Shown here: positions 1 to 5,352 of the stretch, piece by piece
Layout: the number at the start of each line of letters is the position of its first letter
How positions within the stretch are numbered: the stretch's first letter is position 1
From: Campylobacter sp. UBA1713
GTDB lineage: Bacteria; Campylobacterota; Campylobacteria; Campylobacterales; Campylobacteraceae
DNA length: 5,402 nt
Reading direction: 5' to 3'
Assembly (NCBI GenBank): GCA_002317305.1
Contig: DCIZ01000091.1
Span: 23,000 to 28,401 of the forward strand
The notes under the pieces: model-generated
The model's input: only the letters and a program-made list of their open reading frames with translations
Database searches by the model: none
What the model was told of the DNA's origin: nothing
Made by a program: the position numbers and the translations under genes

Positions 1-11
1 GGAATTTGTCA

Positions 12-33
12 AAATTCGCTTTTTCTTGAATTT
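12..33 (+). repeat. 22-nt AT-rich quasi-palindrome module, copy 1 of 4
   Basis: The module has the form aaattc-gcttttt-c(g/t)t-gaattt, with AAATTC and GAATTT arms that can pair around a T-rich loop. Other copies lie at 344-365, 477-498 and 3983-4004. Copies 1 and 2 are both followed by the same gactttttactcgctca-type leader of a core repeat; copies 3 and 4 follow a heptad tract. It is non-coding and its role is unknown. I infer it is a building block of the composite intergenic repeats. Confidence 0.7.
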
Positions 34-40
34 GACTTTT

Positions 41-100
41 TACTCGCTCACCAGGCGGGGGATTCTTCGCTTCGCTAACGCTCCCTTGCGAATGACGGCG
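41..100 (+). repeat. Core hairpin repeat, copy A (plus orientation)
   Basis: This is the first of eight copies of a dispersed repeat. In plus orientation it reads: leader tactcgctca, a G-rich step, gattcttcg, a short internal hairpin, then aatgacggcg. The reverse strand shows the internal hairpin AGC-gtta-GC(g). It has the pairing TTCGC/GCGAA where other copies have ATTCT/AGAAT, so the outer stem is kept although the bases differ. The copy is not coding. Confidence 0.85.
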
Positions 101-156
101 TTGCATTAACCTTTTCGCATTTTGCTAAAATTTTGCCATAAATAAAAAAGCAAAAA

Positions 157-215
157 CAAAACAAGCGAAGCGCTCGGCGTTAGCCGATGTTTTTTTAAAA
201 CGCCGTCATTCTGAG
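157..215 (+). repeat. 59-bp direct repeat fused to core repeat, copy 1
   Basis: Bases 157-215 match 2702-2760 with only a few substitutions and no change in length. The unit starts caaaacaagcgaag, contains a TCGGC-gtta-GCCGA hairpin (174-187) followed by a T run (188-196), then aaaa and the start of a core repeat (cgccgtcattct). In the second copy one stem pair becomes a T-G wobble, so pairing is preserved. The two copies sit in different gene contexts, so this is a dispersed module and not part of a gene. Confidence 0.8.
174..196 (+). terminator. Terminator-like hairpin inside the 59-bp direct repeat
   Basis: The 5-bp stem TCGGC/GCCGA with loop GTTA is followed at once by tgttttttt on the plus strand. 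This has the form of a Rho-independent terminator, though the stem is short. No plus-strand gene is visible upstream within the window, so it may end transcription entering from beyond base 1 or simply be part of the repeat. The equivalent at 2719-2741 has an interrupted T run. Confidence 0.4.
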
Positions 216-267
216 GGAGGCGAAGCCGACCGAAGAATCCCCCTGACTGACGAGGGCGAAGAATCTA
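201..267 (-). repeat. Core hairpin repeat, copy B (minus orientation)
   Basis: This copy reads cgccgtcattctgaggg, internal hairpin GGC-gaa-GCC, then ccgaagaatccccc on the plus strand, i.e. the reverse of copy A. ATTCT and AGAAT form the outer stem. It continues into a divergent tail ending gaagaatct that resembles the gagcgagtagaatct tail of copies C and F. Its first bases form the 3' part of the 59-bp direct repeat. Confidence 0.85.
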
Positions 268-275
268 TGAATAAA

Positions 276-339
276 CGCCGTCATTCTGAGGGAGCGTTAG
301 CGACCGAAGAATCCCCCTGAAATTTGAGCGAGTAGAATC
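276..339 (-). repeat. Core hairpin repeat, copy C (minus orientation)
   Basis: This copy has the full core plus tail: cgccgtcattctgaggg, hairpin GC-gtta-GC, ccgaagaatccccc, then the tail tgagcgagtagaatc. The tail (325-334) is an exact reverse complement of the leader of copy D (373-382). Copies C and D therefore form the two arms of one long inverted repeat at 276-432. Confidence 0.85.
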
Positions 340-343
340 TCTG

Positions 344-365
344 AAATTCGCTTTTTCGTGAATTT
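344..365 (+). repeat. 22-nt quasi-palindrome module, copy 2 of 4
   Basis: This has the same AAATTC/GAATTT arm pattern as 12-33, and the match with copy 1 continues into the leader of the next core repeat. Here it forms the loop region of the inverted repeat made by core copies C and D. Confidence 0.7.
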
Positions 366-372
366 GACTTTT

Positions 373-432
373 TACTCGCTCAAAAGGCGGGGGATTCTTC
401 GGTCGGCTTACGCCTCCCTCAGAATGACGGCG
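373..432 (+). repeat. Core hairpin repeat, copy D (plus orientation)
   Basis: Leader tactcgctca, then gggggattcttcgg, internal hairpin GGC-ttac-GCC (with one unpaired base on each side), and ctcagaatgacggcg. It is nearly identical to copy H at 4008-4073. It faces copy C, so the stretch 276-432 can form a cruciform or long hairpin. Confidence 0.85.
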
Positions 433-436
433 GTAA

Positions 437-471
437 CGGAAAACGGAAAACAGAAAACAGAAAACGGAATT
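437..471 (+). repeat. Heptanucleotide tandem tract (CGGAAAA type, 5 units)
   Basis: Five 7-nt units can be read: cggaaaa twice, cagaaaa twice, then cggaatt. It directly follows core copy D and precedes the 22-nt module at 477. The tract is the inverse of the TTTTCCG tract at 579-613, so the two flank 472-578 as inverted arms. A related tract lies at 3943-3977. Confidence 0.8.
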
Positions 472-476
472 TTTGT

Positions 477-498
477 AAATTCGCTTTTTCGTGAATTT
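477..498 (+). repeat. 22-nt quasi-palindrome module, copy 3 of 4
   Basis: Same module as 12-33 and 344-365. It follows a heptad tract, as does copy 4 (3983-4004). Here it is followed directly by the short hairpin at 501-516, without an intervening core repeat. Confidence 0.7.
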
Positions 499-500
499 AA

Positions 501-516
501 CGATTCAGTAGAATCG
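501..516. repeat. Short hairpin module (cgattc-N4-gaatcg), copy 1 of 2
   Basis: CGATTC and GAATCG pair around agta. The same element, with a 7-bp stem, is at 4081-4096. Both copies run into gcaaa and then a heptad tract. It is not followed by a T run on either strand, so I do not call it a terminator. Confidence 0.6.
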
Positions 517-521
517 CAAAA

Positions 522-563
522 TCCGCACTCCGCACTCCGCCCACGAATTTCCGCATTCCGAAA
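522..563 (+). repeat. Interrupted heptanucleotide tract (TCCGCAC/TCCGCAT type)
   Basis: Units tccgcac, tccgcac and tccgccc are followed by a short interruption and then tccgcat and tccgaaa. On the minus strand these read as ggagtgc/ggaatgc heptads. The tract lies in the 3' region of groEL and is closely related to the tract at 4102-4136. Confidence 0.7.
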
Positions 564-578
564 GAAATACGCTCTCGA

Positions 579-613
579 TTTTCCGTTTTCCGTTTTCCGT
601 TTTCCGTTTTCAG
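579..613 (+). repeat. Heptanucleotide tandem tract (TTTTCCG x4 plus one degenerate unit)
   Basis: There are four exact ttttccg units at 579-606 and a degenerate ttttcag at 607-613. On the minus strand this is a GGAAAAC-type tract that starts five bases after the groEL stop codon. No conventional terminator hairpin with a T run is visible between groEL and this tract. Confidence 0.85.
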
Positions 614-618
614 CAAAC

Positions 619-2268
<1,650 letters not shown>

Positions 2269-2274
2269 TCAAAT

Positions 2275-2538
2275 TTATTTTATTACGCCCAAAACGTCTT
2301 CAAGGTTTAGCACCAAAAATTTCTTGCCGTCCAAATTTAGCTCCGTGCCGCTATATTTTGCAAACGCTATCTTATCGCCCGCTACTACCTCGCTCACCTC
2401 GCTACCAACGGCGACTACACTAGCTATCTGCGGTTTCTCTTTTGACGCGTTGTCTGGAATGATGATGCCGCTTGCTGTCGTCTTTTCGCACTCGCAAAAC
2501 TCTACCAAAACTCTCTTACCTAGTGGCTGAAAACTCAT
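2275..2538 (-). CDS. groES: Co-chaperonin GroES (Hsp10)
   Basis: The heptameric lid of GroEL, 87 residues, acts in the cytoplasm. The N-terminal PLGKRVLVE strand leads into the mobile loop (about 17-36, KTTASG then PDNASKEKP). The hydrophobic tripeptide I25-I26-I27 within it binds the GroEL apical domain. The rest is the beta-barrel, with [14 protein letters not shown] and the end [10 protein letters not shown]. There is no Cys/His-rich C-terminal extension of the Helicobacter type. The start ATG at 2538 has AGGAGA five bases upstream (2544-2549). It is the first gene of the groES-groEL operon and lies directly downstream of a CIRCE operator. Odd point: C15-x-C17 just before the mobile loop, where many GroES proteins have charged residues. 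Confidence 0.97.
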   Translation of the reverse strand: MSFQPLGKRVLVEFCECEKTTASGIIIPDNASKEKPQIASVVAVGSEVSEVVAGDKIAFAKYSGTELNLDGKKFLVLNLEDVLGVIK

Positions 2539-2567
2539 GCTCTTCTCCTAAAAAAAATGTTAATAAG

Positions 2568-2594
2568 TTAGCACTCTATCTGTTTAAGTGCTAA
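2568..2594 (-). promoter_or_regulatory. CIRCE operator (HrcA binding site) of groES-groEL
   Basis: TTAGCACTC, nine spacer bases and AAGTGCTAA match the CIRCE consensus TTAGCACTC-N9-GAGTGCTAA with one mismatch (A for G at the inner end of one arm). It ends about 30 bases upstream of the groES start and overlaps the inferred transcription start. HrcA repressor bound here would block transcription, with release during heat shock. The hrcA gene itself is not in the window. Confidence 0.92.
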
Positions 2595-2597
2595 ATT

Positions 2598-2603
2598 ATT
2601 ATC
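2598..2603 (-). promoter_or_regulatory. Probable -10 element of the groES-groEL promoter
   Basis: On the minus strand the hexamer GATAAT lies just upstream of CIRCE, preceded by an A-rich stretch. Epsilonproteobacterial housekeeping promoters typically have a good -10 box and no clear -35, which fits the lack of a recognisable -35 here. The transcription start would fall about seven bases downstream, inside the upstream arm of CIRCE, as expected for a repressed promoter. This is inferred from position and sequence only. Confidence 0.5.
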
Positions 2604-2656
2604 GCTTTTTTTTGCTTTATTTTAGATTAAATTTGCGTGAAAAATGCAAAATTTTT

Positions 2657-2670
2657 GGCTAAATTTAGCC
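2657..2670. promoter_or_regulatory. Perfect 14-bp palindrome upstream of the groES promoter
   Basis: GGCTAAA/TTTAGCC is a perfect palindrome with no spacer, about 55 bases upstream of the inferred -10 box. Without a loop it is a poor RNA hairpin, so a dimeric DNA-binding protein site is more plausible. It does not resemble the HspR (HAIR) site. It may also be chance in AT-rich DNA. The rest of 2605-2700 is AT-rich and shows nothing else I can name. Confidence 0.3.
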
Positions 2671-2701
2671 GTTAAAGTTATTTTTAAGTAAAAAACAAAA
2701 G

Positions 2702-2760
2702 CAAAACAAGCGAAGCACTCGGTGTTAGCCGATGTTTCTTTAAAACGCCGTCATTCTAGT
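2702..2760 (+). repeat. 59-bp direct repeat fused to core repeat, copy 2
   Basis: This is the second copy of the unit at 157-215, in the same orientation and with identical internal spacing (44 bases from its first base to the start of the core repeat). The hairpin is TCGGT-gtta-GCCGA, where the closing C-G pair of copy 1 is a T-G wobble, and the T run is interrupted by a C. It lies upstream of groES on the opposite strand, so it cannot be the terminator of that operon. Confidence 0.8.
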
Positions 2761-2793
2761 GTGAGCGTTAGCTTGCCGAAGAATCTCCGCCTG
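2746..2793 (-). repeat. Core hairpin repeat, copy E (minus orientation)
   Basis: The copy starts cgccgtcattct, is divergent in the middle (agtgtg), has internal hairpin AGC-gtta-GCT, then ccgaagaatc. The ATTCT/AGAAT outer stem is intact. The inner stem differs from GGC/GCC of other copies but still pairs. It overlaps the 3' part of the second 59-bp direct repeat. Confidence 0.8.
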
Positions 2794-2837
2794 GCGATGG
2801 AAAAAATTCGCCAAACATTCAAAAAAGCATAAACCAA

Positions 2838-2901
2838 CGCCGTCATTCTGAGGGAGGCGAAGCTGACCGAAGAATCCCCTGAAATTTGAGCGAGTAGAAT
2901 C
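2838..2901 (-). repeat. Core hairpin repeat, copy F (minus orientation)
   Basis: Full core with tail: cgccgtcattctgaggg, hairpin GGC-gaa-GCT (one wobble pair), accgaagaatcccc, then gagcgagtagaatc. The tail (2891-2901) is an exact reverse complement of 2930-2940 at the start of copy G, so F and G form one inverted repeat with a 28-nt centre. Confidence 0.85.
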
Positions 2902-2929
2902 GCCAAATTCACTAAAAGGCAAATTTATA

Positions 2930-2992
2930 GATTCTACTCGCCTAAAAGACAAAGGATTCTTCTGTCGGCACAGCCAGCCTCAGAATGACGGC
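2930..2992 (+). repeat. Core hairpin repeat, copy G (plus orientation, most diverged)
   Basis: It starts gattctactcg, continues through aaggattctt, internal hairpin GGC-aca-GCC, and ends cctcagaatgacgg. The loop and several stem-flanking bases differ from the other copies, yet both the ATTCT/AGAAT and GGC/GCC pairings remain. It is the second arm of the inverted repeat with copy F. Confidence 0.8.
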
Positions 2993-3077
2993 ATTGTTTT
3001 TACGATTTTCGCCATTTGTAAATTTGGTTTTTTGATATTCACAAAAATTTAACTTGCATTATTAAGGCAAATTTAAG

Positions 3078-3097
3078 TTTAGTTAGCATAAACTAAA
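3078..3097. promoter_or_regulatory. 7-6-7 inverted repeat in the kinase gene leader
   Basis: TTTAGTT, six bases, AACTAAA form a perfect inverted repeat ending 16 bases before the AAGGAG ribosome binding site of the kinase gene. Its placement fits an operator or a leader hairpin. Upstream, 2993-3077 is AT-rich. It contains TTGATA at 3032-3037 and CATTAT at 3057-3062, a weak promoter candidate with a long 19-base spacer that I do not annotate separately. Confidence 0.4.
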
Positions 3098-3112
3098 AAG
3101 CAAATTTACCAC

Positions 3113-3118
3113 AAGGAG
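3113..3118 (+). promoter_or_regulatory. Ribosome binding site supporting a TTG start
   Basis: AAGGAG is followed by six bases and then TTG at 3125. No in-frame ATG exists nearby at the N-terminal end, and the family's first strand (KKVATIQDIS) begins right after the TTG. Together these decide the start. Confidence 0.85.
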
Positions 3119-3124
3119 ACGAAT

Positions 3125-3940
3125 TTGAAAAAAGTTGCGACCATTCAAGACATCTCGTGCGTTGGCAAGTGCTCGCTCACAGTAGCGCTCCCGCTCATCT
3201 CTGCTATGGGCGTTGAGTGTGCCATCATTCCCACCGCCGTCCTCTCGACACACACGGCGTTTAAAGAGGGCTGGACTTTTCGCGACCTCACAAGTGACAT
3301 CACGCCCATTTTAGACCACTGGAAACGCGAAAAATTCGCCTTTGACGCACTCTACTCGGGCTATTTGGGTAGCTTTGAGCAGATAGAACTCGTCAAAAAA
3401 ATGTATGCTGACTTTGGCAAAAACGCACTAAAAGTGGTCGATCCGTGCATGGCTGACAACGGCAAACTCTACCACGGCTTTACGCCAGAATTTGCGCTTC
3501 ATATGGCAAAGCTCTGCGCGCACGCTGACATCATCGTCCCAAATTTAACCGAAGCCTCTTTTATGCTAAACCGCCCTTATAAAGCAGCCTTTTCACAAAG
3601 CGAAGTCGAGGAGATTTTACGCTCGCTACACAAACTCGGTGCAAAAAAAGTCGTCCTAAAAGGCGTGAGTTTTGAGGAGGGAAGGCTTGGCATCGCAAGC
3701 TTTGACGGCGTTAACACTCGCTACTACTTTCACGAAAAAGTCGCCCAAAGTTTTCACGGCACGGGCGACATCTTTGCTAGCGTGCTAGTAGGCGCTTTGG
3801 TTCGTGAAAAGTCGCTAGAAGAGGCTTACAAAATGGCGGGAAACTTTGTCGTAAGCTGCATAAAAGAGACACTTCGCCACAGCGACCACAACACTTATGG
3901 CGTGGATTTTGAAAGCTGCATAAAAGAGGTGGTTTTTTAA
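3125..3940 (+). CDS. pdxY: Pyridoxal/pyridoxamine kinase (PdxK/PdxY type, ribokinase fold)
   Basis: A cytoplasmic kinase of 271 residues that by family phosphorylates pyridoxal, pyridoxine or pyridoxamine with ATP, in vitamin B6 salvage. Motifs seen: QDISCVGKCSLTVALP (8-23), PTAVLSTHT (36-44), substrate-pocket region YSGYLGS (77-83), VVDPCMADNG (104-113), PNLTEA (139-144) and the ribokinase-type GTGD (212-215, D215 as catalytic base). Length is normal for the family. The start is TTG with AAGGAG six bases upstream, so translation may be modest. The gene stands alone, with repeat clusters on both sides; the downstream heptad tract begins two bases after the TAA stop. The sequence style recalls pyridoxamine kinases of Firmicutes as I remember them. 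The symbol is uncertain: pdxK or pdxY would both be used. A hydroxymethylpyrimidine kinase (ThiD) is a less likely alternative. Confidence 0.88.
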   Translation: MKKVATIQDISCVGKCSLTVALPLISAMGVECAIIPTAVLSTHTAFKEGWTFRDLTSDITPILDHWKREKFAFDALYSGYLGSFEQIELVKKMYADFGKNALKVVDPCMADNGKLYHGFTPEFALHMAKLCAHADIIVPNLTEASFMLNRPYKAAFSQSEVEEILRSLHKLGAKKVVLKGVSFEEGRLGIASFDGVNTRYYFHEKVAQSFHGTGDIFASVLVGALVREKSLEEAYKMAGNFVVSCIKETLRHSDHNTYGVDFESCIKEVVF

Positions 3941-3942
3941 AA

Positions 3943-3977
3943 CGGAAAACGGAATGCGGAAAACGGAAAACAGAATT
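3943..3977 (+). repeat. Heptanucleotide tandem tract (CGGAAAA/CGGAATG mixed, 5 units)
   Basis: The units are cggaaaa, cggaatg, cggaaaa, cggaaaa and cagaatt. It starts two bases after the kinase stop codon. The mixture of AAAA and AATG units shows that the two heptad types seen elsewhere in the window belong to one family. Confidence 0.85.
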
Positions 3978-3982
3978 TGTGA

Positions 3983-4004
3983 AAATTTGCTTTTTCGTAA
4001 ATTT
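3983..4004 (+). repeat. 22-nt quasi-palindrome module, copy 4 of 4
   Basis: Same module as 477-498 with a few substitutions (AAATTTGC and GTAAATTT arms). It again follows a heptad tract. Unlike copy 3, a core repeat stands between it and the short hairpin. Confidence 0.65.
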
Positions 4005-4007
4005 GTA

Positions 4008-4073
4008 GATTCTACTCGCTCAAAAGGTAGGGGATTCTTCGGTCGGCTTACGCCTCCCTCAGAATGACGGCGT
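4008..4073 (+). repeat. Core hairpin repeat, copy H (plus orientation)
   Basis: It starts gattctactcgctcaaaagg, continues through ggggattcttcgg, internal hairpin GGC-ttac-GCC, and ends ctcagaatgacggcg. It is almost the same as copy D over the core. It lies between the convergent kinase and transporter genes. Confidence 0.85.
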
Positions 4074-4080
4074 TACTTAT

Positions 4081-4096
4081 CGATTCTAGAGAATCG
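4081..4096. repeat. Short hairpin module (cgattct-ag-agaatcg), copy 2 of 2
   Basis: Seven-bp arms CGATTCT/AGAATCG around two bases, followed by gcaaa and a heptad tract exactly as at 501-516. It lies between two convergent genes but has no adjoining T run, so a terminator role is possible but unsupported. Confidence 0.6.
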
Positions 4097-4101
4097 CAAA
4101 T

Positions 4102-4139
4102 TTCTGCATTCTGCATTCCGCATTCCGCACTCAGTTCTC
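4102..4139 (+). repeat. Heptanucleotide tract (TTCTGCA/TTCCGCA) overlapping the transporter stop
   Basis: Units ttctgca twice and ttccgca twice, then degenerate ctcagtt and ctccg. On the minus strand the register is ggagaac, tgagtgc, ggaatgc, ggaatgc, agaatgc, agaatgc. The TGA stop of the transporter gene (4133-4131) and its last two sense codons therefore lie inside the repeat register. Confidence 0.8.
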
Positions 4140-5312
4140 CGTATAAACCAAACTTTTCCCGCCATGCCTTCTAAATTCACGCCGCAAATGTTTTGGCACG
4201 AATTTTTGAAAAAGTGCAAAAATGAGCAAACAAACCAAAAAAAGAACGTTAAAAAAGACATAACCGTTTCCACCAAAAACGTGCAAAAAGCCACTAATGA
4301 GAAGCGGCGAAGCGATGGAGCCTATGAGGTAGGCAAAGAGCAAAGTCCGCCCTACTTCTACGCACTTACTCGGGTCGCCCACGACATCGTTTGCGCGTGC
4401 AAGTGCCAGCGAATACATAACAAAAATTCCAAAACCCAGCACCACCGCGCCCGCAAAAAGAGCACCAAAAAACAAAACTACGCAACCAGCCAAAGCCACG
4501 AGCCCAAACAAAATGATGGCATATTTGCGTCCAAATTTGTCAGAAAACGAACCGCAAATGGTGTGCGCAAACGCTCCGCCACACATTCCGCAAACTATAA
4601 AAAGGCTCGCATCCGCCACACTTCCGCCCACAGATAGCACAAAAGCCGCCGCCATCGTGAAAAAGCCGTTCATCAAAAGCCCCGCCACCACGCTTGTAGC
4701 CAGTGCAAGCGGCGCTAACGAAAAGACGTCAGGCAGTCGGCGAGTGGGCTGTGAAGCGAGTTTTGGCGTGCGTGTGGAGGTGAGTGCGAGCGGTATTTGT
4801 CCTAAAATGATAAAGCTAGCGGCTATTAAAAAAAGTGCATCTATGCTAAAATTTAGCCCCATTATGACCGTGCCGATGCCAAAACAGACGTAAAAAACTA
4901 TCTCGTAAAACGACAAAACACGCGAGCGAATCGACTCTTTTGCCCGTGCATTTAGCCAGCTTTCGGCTATTAAAACGAGAGAATAGTAACAAAAACCGAC
5001 AAAAAAACGCAAAATTCCCCACAAAACCAAATTTGAACTGAGCGTGTGAGCGAGGCAAACAAGCGCAAAAAGCGCACTAAAAAGCGAGTAACTACGCACA
5101 AAGCCCAAAGTTGCGATGATGCGAGGCGCAAAGAGCATGCATGAGATGGCGCCAGTGAAAAAAAGCGCCGTGATGACGCCAAGCGCAAAGTCGCCTCTGC
5201 TTTTTAAGATGACCGCCGCTGCGCTCACCAGCAAGCCATCGGCGACAAAAACCGCCCCGATTCCTAAAAAAAGCGCACCGAGCGCTACGATGACTGCGCG
5301 ACTTTTTTGCAT
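4131..5312 (-). CDS. MFS transporter, YcaD-like, substrate unknown
   Basis: An inner-membrane major facilitator superfamily protein of 393 residues. About twelve hydrophobic segments can be read, six on each side of a hydrophilic linker at about 180-196 (STRTPKLASQPTRRLPD). Landmarks: AESWLNARA (116-124) near the end of helix 4, typical of the YcaD/UMF2-like branch as I recall it, and GSFSDKFGRK (254-263), an MFS motif-A loop in the second half. A Lys/Arg-rich cytoplasmic tail (from about 370) ends it. I choose the ATG at 5312 because AAGGAG (5326-5321) sits eight bases upstream; the in-frame ATG at 5363 has no ribosome binding site. The final residues T-E-N and the stop fall within a heptad repeat tract, so the natural C-terminus may have been altered. 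The substrate cannot be inferred; sugar, drug and metabolite transporters are all possible. Confidence 0.88.
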   Translation of the reverse strand: MQKSRAVIVALGALFLGIGAVFVADGLLVSAAAVILKSRGDFALGVITALFFTGAISCMLFAPRIIATLGFVRSYSLFSALFALVCLAHTLSSNLVLWGILRFFVGFCYYSLVLIAESWLNARAKESIRSRVLSFYEIVFYVCFGIGTVIMGLNFSIDALFLIAASFIILGQIPLALTSTRTPKLASQPTRRLPDVFSLAPLALATSVVAGLLMNGFFTMAAAFVLSVGGSVADASLFIVCGMCGGAFAHTICGSFSDKFGRKYAIILFGLVALAGCVVLFFGALFAGAVVLGFGIFVMYSLALARANDVVGDPSKCVEVGRTLLFAYLIGSIASPLLISGFLHVFGGNGYVFFNVLFLVCLLIFALFQKFVPKHLRREFRRHGGKSLVYTEN

Positions 5313-5320
5313 GCAAAATG

Positions 5321-5326
5321 CTCCTT
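5321..5326 (-). promoter_or_regulatory. Ribosome binding site deciding the transporter start
   Basis: Minus-strand AAGGAG lies eight bases before the ATG at 5312. No similar site precedes the ATG at 5363, so the shorter protein (starting MQKSRAV) is preferred. Confidence 0.8.
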
Positions 5327-5352
5327 GTGTTAAATTTGAAAATGTTTTTATT

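Noticed and set aside
41..432. CRISPR array
   Set aside because: Repeats occur in both orientations with irregular spacing and variable centres, and no unique spacers of constant length are present.
276..432. Insertion sequence with terminal inverted repeats
   Set aside because: The arms enclose only a short AT-rich module and no transposase reading frame; at most it is a non-autonomous element.
501..516. Rho-independent terminator of groEL
   Set aside because: The hairpin is AT-rich, lacks a following T run on the minus strand, and has a copy elsewhere as part of the repeat cassette.
2568..2670. HspR (HAIR) site upstream of groES
   Set aside because: No CTTGAGT-N7-ACTCAAG-like sequence is visible; only the CIRCE pattern matches.
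2740..2952. Minus-strand reading frame of 70 codons with FFGQLRLPQNDG
   Set aside because: It consists of translated core repeats E and F; peptides of this kind are a known type of spurious annotation.
4073..4294. Minus-strand reading frame of 73 codons ending CGMRNAECRN
   Set aside because: It is an out-of-frame overlap of the transporter gene extended through the heptad tract; the repeated NAEC-like peptide comes from 7-nt repeats.
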